Assembly: GCA_012845835.1 (NCBI GenBank)
Contig: JABAKD010000016.1
Span: forward strand, 12,520,007-12,584,006
Length of the DNA stretch: 64,000 nt
Source: Undaria pinnatifida
Lineage: Eukaryota; Sar; Phaeophyceae; Laminariales; Alariaceae
Reading direction: 5' to 3'
The notes under the pieces are model-generated. The model ran no database searches. It saw nothing but the letters and a program-made list of their open reading frames with translations, and was not told the DNA's origin. Both the position numbers and the translations under genes were made by a program. Positions 55,240-64,000 of the stretch are shown here, piece by piece. Numbering within the stretch: the first letter of the stretch is position 1; the number at the start of each line of letters is the position of its first letter.

Positions 55240-56100
55240 GGCTCCGTATGGGTGCCGGCACTCGCCGGCACCCATGCTCCTGGTAGGGCAGGGCAGCACT
55301 TCGACTTGTTCGATTCGATTCAATACTCGATAGAGAGTAAAAGCCGTTACCACACAACACATAGTTTAGGCTACCCGTGTAGAACGTAAATTGATGCCAA
55401 GAGATTGATATAGACTAACAGTGGACTACTTATTTCTGCCGTCGGTTCTTCCGTTTACATGTTTCTTGCGTGAATCCGATTCCGACCTTCATCCTATATA
55501 GTTTGATCGGAAAAATCCGAGTCCACGCAGACTGACCTTCTAGTCTGGCCACGAAGAGACGTTTCGAGTGCGTTTCTTGATGTTTCGACTCAACCAAGCG
55601 TCCACGGCCAGCAGAAGGATGGTCAAATGTTTGCTGCATGTTCTCTACGTCGCAACTGACAGGCGCGCACTGAGCCAGCTTTTGCTACTACATGCATGAT
55701 ACCATAATATAGAACGCGCGATCGGAGTATCACAAACAGCTTGCAAAGGTGAGTTTCGACAAAATCTTCGATCTCACAACAGCTGGGGTGTATTTTTCTT
55801 TTTATAATATCTAGATCCGAGGCTCGCAGACCGACTGTGTCTCTGTGTATAGTGATCGTGAAGAGACTTGCTGACGGTATTCTAGGCGTGAAACACGGTG
55901 TCGCCTTCGTCATTTAATTCCTCGAAAGGTATTACAAGAACGCTGCTACTTGCTGCTGTAGGCCACTCTCGTCTGGTCGACGAAATATTATTAGTACGCG
56001 ATAGCACCGAACAAAGAATTTCGCAGTTAACAATTTCAGGCTCAATCGAGTTTTAGACGAAAATGTAAACATCAAATTCCTGGTATGGCCTTTCTGTCTG
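55240..56100 (+). repeat. T5 repeat, unique part, second copy
   Basis: Matches 37660-38620. It starts with a perfect 12-bp hairpin (55248-55275). It lacks the MITE-2 of the first copy, and carries a small T1 insertion at 55712 that the first copy lacks. Confidence 0.65.
55712..55806 (+). repeat. T1 repeat, truncated copy inserted in T5
   Basis: GAACGCGCGATCGGAGTATC to CAGCTGGGGTGTATTTTTC and TTTTT. ATAATAT flanks both sides. The first T5 copy (near 38078, AGAATAGTATCTAGATCCGA) is uninterrupted. The upstream end is cut inside the family, while the tail is complete. Confidence 0.72.
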
Positions 56101-56104
56101 ATTG

Positions 56105-56710
56105 CTGGTCGCTCATTGGCCGGAAATTATACATAAAGTAACCGTCATCTGGGGACGATGGGGTCCATTCCCAGAATTATAATCCATTCACATATATACA
56201 ACTCCGACAACCCGGGAACGAACACGTATATATCACTAGGATTGATACCTCCCGCACAGTGTGACAATCCCCAATGCCAACGACCGACCGATCTCCAATT
56301 GGCCGGTGTTCGAAAGAAAAAATATATTAGAGCCAGCTCCATCCGGACATGATAGGGTCCCATCCCCGGTCCAGGGGTCATTCCATATATCTAAAAAATA
56401 GACACACAGGGGAAGAAAACCGAATTCTCTCGGGTTGACACCGCCCCCCACGGTGGGGGAACCCCAGTTCCATTGGCTAGAATCGCTGATTGGTTCGAGC
56501 TCCACAGCGGCCCCCCACCCTAGTAGGAGGATGATAGAGGCTCACCAACCAATGGGAGGCAGTTTCGTCGCACACGGGGGAGATAGGGCCCCATCCCCGG
56601 TTCAGAAGTCCTCCGAATCTCTACAGCCCCAGCAACGCGAGAACTATAACGATGATCTCCCCGGTCGATATACCTCCCCGCACGGCGCGTCAACCCCGAC
56701 TCCACTAGCT
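56105..56710. repeat. T5 array, three units
   Basis: The GACACCGCCCC-like block occurs at 56244, 56437 and 56666. The other blocks (GGTCCCATCCCCGGTCCAG, CTGATTGGTTCGAGCTCCAC) match the array at 38625-39840. Confidence 0.6.
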
Positions 56711-57654
56711 TATATCTTGTTGGCTGGTAGGCTTTGACCTAATAAGCTCACTTTTATTTCGAACGAGTCGGGTTTTCTCGCATAATTCTCGCATACGGCG
56801 AAAAATTGCAACGTGAGCGTAGTTCAATGAGTTATTTGCATGATAGGTCACACAAAAAAGCGATATTGAGTTTATATCAGATTGGAGTGCCGACAAAGCA
56901 CGCTCAAAATGAGGAAGAGACACACTGGAACAGCAACAACAGCACCAAACGCAATATAAATAAATGGACGAATTAGAGCAATTTTTATGCAGAATTCAGC
57001 CTCCCCGGTTATAAGCACAGTTAATTTCGAACAAAAATGTGGTGTAAAAAAAGGGGCATTACAATACGTGGAACTAAGACTGGCACGACTCGAGCATAAT
57101 AACCAACCGTGAAGAAAGCATGAAATGAGGCCAGAACAGTGCGTATTTGACTCACTGGCATAACGGTTGAATAACCATGGAGTACTTGCTGTGCAGTCTG
57201 TGCCCGAAATATCACTTCTTTGTCGCTTATTTTATGCGACACCGAACAAAATCGCTGAAAATTCCGATTTCATTCGCTTATTGAGTCAGGAAAATAAGCT
57301 CGATAATATTTTCGCGGGTTTTTTTTGCACACTACTCGCGGAGGGTGAAAAAATGTCATGCGACCGGAATTCGCACCGAACGCTCGACCGCGGCATGAAT
57401 CTATGCAGTTGGTGCCCAGAGCGTCACGATAAAGAAAGGCATTCGGGACATAAGAAGGACGGTCAAATCACCATGCCCCGGCATTCTAACAGCCATATAT
57501 ATTGCCCACAACAGATAAGAGCGATCAGCGCCTGCTTCGGCTTGACACAGGGTGATCTTGAATTGGAATATATTACCCCCTGTATTTTCTCTTTTTTTTT
57601 TTTTTTTTTTCCAATTGACTTGCGTCTGACGTGCATATGCGTAGTGATAGGTAC
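56711..57654. other. Non-coding stretch
   Basis: No recognised gene. A 278-codon frame (57167-58003) runs across a poly(T) tract and into the T2 repeat and is not credible as one gene. Confidence 0.3.
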
Positions 57655-58860
57655 CACGAGACATTTTTGCAGAAGATCCCATTTTTTTGTGATACTGCTA
57701 TGTCATCGATTGCTGTGGCGCACAGGAGATATTGTCAAAAGATCCCTATTACTCCAATCTATATCATCGGTTAATTCCTGCGAACACGAGACGACATTTT
57801 CGAGACGATCTCTATATTATATGACACTGTCATCAACTAATTGCTGGCGCACACGATGTATGGACCAGCAACAACAGTCAGTAGCCAGCGCAATTCGTGC
57901 AACCCCACAACAAAGCGTTCAAAACACTACTACCTTGATAATCACACCTACCTTCAAACTGCATCCACGTTTCGTTTGCGGGAATAAATATACGTGGAAT
58001 TAGTGTGGGATATGTATTTTGCGGTCTTGAAAGATGGATGGTGGATCGTGAACCAATATATTATACGGAACGACTCTTTGGAGTGACGAGGAAAAATAAT
58101 GGCAAAACATTATTTCTCGTACTGCAATTTTTAAAAGCGACCACGTTCGTTGGGTCTGCTTTATATATTTTTCAGAGTCTGGCCCGTTTTGTTGTGTTTT
58201 CGTACCCGATACGCTGGCCTTTCTCTTGCTTTATACGTTGATTAATTGAAATTGTTTGGTTTACTCTGTCTCACACTCTGTGACCACATAATAATATGTT
58301 GTATCTCTCTAGGATAAAGAATCAGCACGGACGCTGGGTGTAATGATGTTGTTGCGTAGGGAACGACCCCCCTCGAAGACAACGAACGCTCGAACAAAGG
58401 TATTTAACATTGAGGTCAGATATCGAAAAGCAACGACACAGTACAGCAGTCCGTCGTACGATGTGCACAATCTGCCAAACGCTTTGAAGTGTCACCGTGA
58501 AAAAAGTGTGGTGGGGACGAAATAAGAAACCAGTTTGGAAATGATGCCAAGTTGGACATAAACGTTTTCCCGTAAGTTTTTTTCGTTCAAGCTCTGCATA
58601 TACCAAGATCCAAGAATAGCGCGGGCGTATACCGCCCAAAATATAAATTTTTGCACACTTCTCGATTGTCTCGCTCAGCCCAGGTACCCGATCCCGGCCA
58701 GATGCGGAACGGATAGGGCAGGGCGAGGGGCGTTTGAGCCGCCTCCCGAAGACGGCGCTCGAACGAAGCTATTTGATCGAGAAATCCAGTTCCGAGAATC
58801 GCATACTGAGGCCGAGACGAAAAAAAAGCTGTTGACCTAATCCCCCCCAAAAAGTATGAT
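57655..58860 (+). repeat. T2 repeat, most complete copy
   Basis: About 1.2 kb: tandem AAGATCCCTAT units on the left, a CGTTTGCGGGAATAAATATA block, TTGTTTGGTTTACTCTGTC, and the GGGCGAGGGGCGTTTGAGCC block, ending in GACCTAATCCCCCCC. No open frame of note. It could be a non-autonomous element. No clean terminal repeats were found. Confidence 0.6.
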
Positions 58861-58987
58861 CATATATATTGATAAATATATTATTGGTCTTCAAGTTCAA
58901 ATTTACCTCCCCACCGCCCCCTTCTTCCCCTCCACTCCCACCATTGTCCAGACCTAGCACCACACGTACGTGCAGCACGATCCTTAA

Positions 58988-59140
58988 AACTGTTGTTGTT
59001 GTTGTTGTTGTTGTTGTTGCTGTTGTTGTTGTTGTTGTTGTTGTTGTTGGTGGTGTTGTTGTTGATGATGATGCTGTTTTCATCCCATTTGTTATCCTCG
59101 CATGTTGTTGTTGATGATGTTGTTTTCATCCCATTTGTTT
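58988..59140. repeat. TTG microsatellite with a duplicated flank
   Basis: About 18 TTG units are followed by two copies, about 40 bases apart, of GTTGTTGATGATG...TTTTCATCCCATTTGTT. Confidence 0.85.
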
Positions 59141-60024
59141 TCCTCGCCCTGCTCTCGCGCTCCCTCACAGTAGTAACTCAGATCCTGGGTCACAAAGCGG
59201 GCCCTTCTCCCCCCTCCCCACTACGGTACATGTGTGTTATCTTCACATAAAACGGTTATTTCTACCCAACGACGTCATCAGTACACACAGGGTGCAGCTA
59301 CGTGCCTGAATTTTTGTCGCGAGAATAATTCAGCATTTTCTTCCCTCCTCGTTGACTCGCGATGAATTGTTGTCTTGTTTAATTCCAACAGGGTTGACGT
59401 TGATCGGCTTATCGGTCGTTGTTTCGCATGCCATGAAAAGGCGAGAATGTCGCCATTGAACGATCAAATCGTGAATGGTCCAACACCGGTGTATTCACTA
59501 CGCTTTTATGGTCATTTCCCGGCACGACGGCGGTTTAGGCCTCCAGCGTCGCCGAAACGAGGCACGTTTAGTGAACGATTGTCGCTGTACCGGCAAATGG
59601 CGTAAAACATATACAGCATAACATTTTCTGGACACAGCCCAAAAGTAAATGGAGAAACCACGTATTTCACTTAGTACGTCAATATGTCGTCTTGCAAGAT
59701 GGGGAGGTATGGCGAAAAAACCGACCAATCAACCAGCTAGCGGAGGCAACCACTGATTAAGCAACGAAAGCGAAGAAAATAGTGTTTTTTTTTTCTTCAT
59801 TGTTTCGATGCTCCGTTTGATGTTTGACGGGTAAGCAAACATAAAATTCAAGCTCACCGCACATCCACGAGATGACCGCAATAAAAAGGTCGTCTTTCAG
59901 TCGGTGGGCTCTTGGCCGCGACTGTTTTCTCAGCCATTTGGGCTTATAAATCCGAATTCCTCCGTAAAAGATTTTTGCGCAAAACGAGTGATTTTGATAC
60001 CGGGGCTCCAAGTATGTCAAATAA
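59141..60024. other. Non-coding stretch
   Basis: No gene is recognised. A T-rich run lies near 59788. Confidence 0.3.
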
Positions 60025-60925
60025 ATTCGGAGTTCCGCGGACAAACCGTTATTTGTAAAATTATCACTCCAGATCGAATTACTTGCCACTCCGCCGTGAT
60101 CGCGAGAGAGCGTGCCGCGGGCAGGCAACGAACCACCAGCGTGGGCTGTGCCCACCCCACGCTGCTAGAGAAATAATGGGCTGAATCGGCATCTGTCCGC
60201 CGGAATACGAGCCTGTTCACGAACTAACTGGACACATTTATTTGCATAGATAATCGTGAAAAAGGAGTGTTTTAGTTGTTGGGCCTCTAATTATGTGTGT
60301 GTGACGTGTTCCGAATTCCGCCCGACAAACCGTTAGTTGTAAACTGTCACTCCAGATCGACACTTTTTCCACCCCCGCGCGCGCTCTTGAGGGCACGCAA
60401 CGGGCTGGCACTTCATCGCTAATATGTCTCGAGCTGTTTGAACAGCCTAATTACTGTGCAGACAGGCACCGATTCAGCCCATTTCTCTTCTATTGACGTA
60501 AGTGGGCACATACCATGCTGCAGGTATTGCGCCGACCCTCGGCGTGCTCTGTTGCGATCACGGGGGGGGCGTGTAGTGTTTTGATCTGGAGTGAATAATT
60601 ACAACTAACGGTTTGTCCGCTGAACTTGGAATTCATCACATATATTTACCTATTAGTAGAAGCACAACAACAAAAGCACTAGTGCTGTTTGTACGGCTCG
60701 CTAACATGTCTACAGTTGTTCCAACAGCCTCGTTACTGGGAAGGTACCCACCGGCTCAGCCCGGTTTTTTGGCTCGCAGCGTGACGTGGAAACAACCCAC
60801 GCTGGTGGTGCGACACCGACCCGCGGCCCGCTCTCTCGCGATCAAGGGGAAGTGTGTAGTATTTCGATCTGGAGTGATAGTTTACAACTAATGGTTTGTC
60901 CACCGAATTCGGAATGCGTCACACA
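60025..60925. mobile_element. T6 cluster: three small inverted-repeat elements, symmetrical arrangement
   Basis: GGACAAACCGTTATTTGTAA with CACTCCAGATCGA occurs facing right at about 60036 and 60329. Its reverse (GATCTGGAGTG ... GGTTTGTCCGC) occurs at about 60586 and 60863. The middle pair encloses about 325 bases. The outer arms (60025-60310 and 60640-60925) are inverted relative to each other, sharing CCAGCGTGGG / CCCACGCTGG and GCTGAATCGG / CCGGCTCAGCC. It fits a foldback or MITE family with one copy inside another. Confidence 0.55.
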
Positions 60926-60949
60926 TAGACGATTTGCAGTTCTCCCTCT

Positions 60950-61110
60950 CGTGCTCAATGGTGGTGACATTGCATGACCACATCACCTCGCTCGTTGTAT
61001 TTGCAATATGGATATTTGTCTTACAATTAGCAACCTCAGAGCCCCACATCGGCACGGTAAAATATCATGGTACTACATGGTTGCACCTGTCGAATTGAAA
61101 TGTTCTGTCT
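60950..61110 (+). repeat. T3 repeat, partial copy
   Basis: GGTGACATTGCATGACCACA and ACCTCAGAGCCCCACATCGG match 21650-21760. Confidence 0.5.
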
Positions 61111-61189
61111 TGCGATCCATGTAAAATCACACAATACGAAGCTATAACACATTGTATACCACACCTACGAAATGTTTTGTATACCACAC

Positions 61190-62408
61190 CTAAAATCAAA
61201 TCTGCTAGAATAATAAACAATACCAGGCAGGTGATATCACCTCATTACCCATCCAACCATCCATGCCGTGGATCCAATTGATTTATCCTCCCCCTCCCCT
61301 ACGACACACCATCGCCTATACCTGGCACGCGTTTAGTAGAGTTCCTCCCAGGTATACATTCACGCGACCTAAAGGGGATTGATCCCGCCCCCCCCTCGTT
61401 TTGTTCTCTCCAGCCGCCCCACCTCAAATCAAAAACTGCCAGAGTAAAAACACTACAAGGCAGTTGATATCACCTCCTTCCTTTTTAGCCATCCATGCCG
61501 TAGCTCCAATTTATCCCCCCCCCCCTCCCCCCCCCCCTCCCCCCCCCCTCTCCCCCCCAACGCCCCCTCCTTTCCCACCAACTGCGCAATCGCCAAGACT
61601 TAGCACCACGCGTATAGTAAGCTCCTCACTGATATCCTCTATGCGACGGAAAGCTGTTGGAAATCCCCCTTTCGAACACCCTGCCCCCTCCTCACTGGCT
61701 GTACGACTACACGATATACATGATAAACTGATGTGTTCCTTCGACAACCGTTAGATATGTCCCCTGAAAGACTTATAGTTTCCCGCACAAAGATAGTTTT
61801 CCTCCCCACCCCCCCCGCCCCCTCGCTTTCTCTTGTTCAAATGCCCCGCGCAAAATCAAAATCTGCCAGAGTTGTAAACAATACCAGGCAGTTGATATCA
61901 CCTAGTTACTTTCCTAGCCATCTATATTATAGCTCGAATCCCCCCCGCCCCCCTCCCCCCCCCCCCGCCCTCCGCCCCCAAGGCCCCCTCGTTCCCCACC
62001 ACCCGCACCATCGCCTAGACCTAGCACCACGCGTATAGTAAGCTCCTAACTAATATGCATCTATGCGACCTAAAACTGTTGGACCCCCCCCCCCCCCCCC
62101 CCTCCGCGAACAATCCGCCCTCCCCTCACCGGTTGTACGATTTACAGGATACACTTTATAAACCGATGCATTTCCTTCCACAGGTGTCAGATTTTGTCCC
62201 CCTCAAAAACGAGTTTTATAGTTTCCGTGCAAAGACTGACTAACATCACCTGGTACAAGCTACACTGTAGTGCCAAGGGGAGTCGCCGACCTGTATCCTT
62301 AATGACGACACAAAACCCGTAATACGCGCGATTGGAGAATCACACACAGCTTGCAAAGATGAGTTTCGACAAAATCTCCGATTTCACAGCTGGAGTGTAT
62401 TTTAATTT
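61190..62408 (+). repeat. T1 repeat, long copy
   Basis: About 1.2 kb containing GATATCACCT modules, the CACGCGTATAGTAAGCTCCT module twice, C-rich tracts including a 19-base run at 62084-62102, GTTTTATAGTTTCCGTGC and the tail CACAGCTGGAGTGTATTTTAA. It ends in sequence matching T6, so it seems inserted in a T6 copy. Confidence 0.65.
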
Positions 62409-62705
62409 TTTATAATTTACTTATTAATAGAGGCACGACAACAAAAAAATCAGTCGTTTGTACGACTCGCGAAAATGTCTCCATCTTGTACAGCTTCGTT
62501 AAGGGACAGACAGCCACGGATTCAGCCCATTTTTTCGCTAGCATCACCGCGGGGGCACAACCCACGCTGGTGATGCCGTACCAGCCGGCTGCGCGCCCTC
62601 TAGCGGGGGGGGGGGGGGGGGGGTGGCTAAAGTGCTTCGATCTGGAGTAATAGTTTTCAGAAAACACTTTTACGTAGGAATTCGGAATTTGTAAGCCCCA
62701 ATGGT
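62409..62705. mobile_element. T6 copy, partial
   Basis: CTTATTAATAGAGGCACGACA, CAACCCACGCTGGTGATGCC and CGATCTGGAGTAATAGTTTTC match 60640-60925. It contains a 19-base G run at 62605-62623. Confidence 0.55.
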
Positions 62706-64000
62706 TGAGGAAACAGTCGCGGCCAAGAGGCCGCCGACCGGAAAACGACCTCATTGCATGTTGACTTGACACAGTGTCAATTACTCCTGTTGAATATTCG
62801 CAATCCAGCACTGCTAAATGGCGTATCCTTCCGTTTCCGTGGCAGCGATAGCGTGAGCTGTCCCTACCGGCGGTCCCTGTTACTACGTCTCATCAATAAC
62901 GCAAGTTGCCGTTGTATACGGATGCGTGAGTATATCGACCCGACCTGACTCCTGGGGATCAGGTGTGAAGGGATCAGGTGCGGTGGAGATAGCCCCCCGG
63001 AACGACATGTTTCACGGCAGTGTTTGATGGATGAACCTAGGTGTTAAGGGCACAGGCTCGCTCGCGGAGACGGGAGTCTTAAAATCCGGAGCGCAATCGG
63101 GCTGGGGAGAGAGAAGAAGTAAAATTCCCCACTTACGCATGTGGTGACCCTAATCATCATGGGATTAGGGGACTACTTATATATTTTAATATTTTTTGTT
63201 CGGGAAACCATAGGCTACCCCGCATCTCCGAAGATGCTACCATCACATACACCAAAATGCCATATAGTATATCAAACTTGTGCACAGGCATAAAGCAACA
63301 TCCCCCCTGCCTGTGTGCACGTCATGATGACGATCAACTCGAACATATCGAAGATTGGGACCGCCAATCATATCAATAAATGCTTCTTCTCTACCATCTC
63401 CGTGGATTCTATGCAGTCATACACATCATACACCAGACTTGTGCACAGGCATAAACCAACAGTGTGGGACTTGCGCAAAATATCAGAATACAAGAAAAAA
63501 GGAAATAAAGCAAGACCAGGGAAAATACACCCATACATAATGATTTAATAGTAGGAGCATATCCTACTTTTCAAAAGGAATTCGGAGAAAAAGGCATTGG
63601 GCACACACAGGACATATCCCACCGCAGAGACGCGCCACGAGTAGCTCGTTTTTGAGTAAAATTGAGCTCCTCAGTTGAGAACCTCTACTCTAGAATCTCT
63701 TTGGTTTTTGAGTTTTTGAGTAACCTGAAAAAAAAGCTGATGAGCAAATAAGCCGATGGCTGACGTGCATATATGTTGTAAGGAATACGACCGAAAGCGG
63801 TGTACCGCAACCATTCCACGCCACCGTGCGGCACAGCAGAATACCCCAGACTTTTGACCCCCATCCGCGATGCTGATTGGTCAACTCAGCCTCGTACTGG
63901 TTTTTGACACCAACTCGTTGTGGTACATATTTTCGCGGATTTTCAGCACGGCCGTCACAGTTTTCTGACGTGACCCATACCTTTTTATCGGAAAATATAC
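62706..64000. other. Right end of the window, no recognised gene
   Basis: The phrase CTTGTGCACAGGCATAAA with following CAACA occurs at about 63276 and 63437, near ACATCATACACCA-like sequence, a small direct repeat. Nothing else is recognised. Confidence 0.3.

Noticed and set aside
57167-58003. 278-codon plus-strand open frame as a transposase
   Set aside because: It crosses a 22-base T run and enters the T2 repeat, which is non-coding in its other copy. No catalytic motif is visible.
52436-62408. One 10-kb transposon bounded by T1 copies as 1.2-kb inverted ends
   Set aside because: The left T1 copy has its own flanking ATATA and an empty site at 58046, so it is an independent insertion. The right copy sits in T6 sequence.

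Overview
The window looks like intron- and repeat-rich nuclear DNA of a eukaryote. GT-AG introns, Ty3-type LTR elements with a chromodomain, a LINE, miniature DNA transposons and many microsatellites all point that way. From memory, the Ty3 integrase and LINE protein segments resemble families abundant in brown algae and other stramenopiles. I treat that placement as a lead, not a result.

The only host gene I can support lies on the minus strand. Four exons (41463-41643, 20844-20974, 10450-10638, 9032-9179) have exactly compatible splice phases. Together they encode the first transmembrane helices and first intracellular loop of an ABCB-type ABC half-transporter. The introns between them are about 20.5 kb, 10.2 kb and 1.3 kb. 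Up to four further upstream exons (46927-49588, tentative) may encode a membrane-spanning N-terminal extension. The nucleotide-binding domain is not seen and probably lies beyond the left edge.

Layout from left to right: 1-2.5 kb, degenerate short-motif arrays and a miniature element; 2.6-7.2 kb, a T1 repeat and an old LTR element; 7.2-10.6 kb, MITE pieces and exons 7 and 8 of the model; 10.6-20.8 kb, an intron with a 42-bp minisatellite, T2 repeats and a Ty3 fragment; 20.8-41.5 kb, an intron with T1 and T3 repeats, a splice-donor-like motif array, a LINE split by a composite LTR element, and a T5 repeat array; 41.5-49.6 kb, the 5' part of the gene; 50-64 kb, an LTR fragment, then T2, T1, T5 and T6 repeats nested in one another.

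Family names T1-T6 and MITE-1/2/3 are labels coined here. T1 is the commonest family. Its copies share one AT-rich end and differ in how far they extend from it. Two insertions can be compared with empty sites inside the same window. T1 also carries G runs of 16-22 bases. No rRNA, CRISPR array, intact tRNA or intact transposase gene was recognised.
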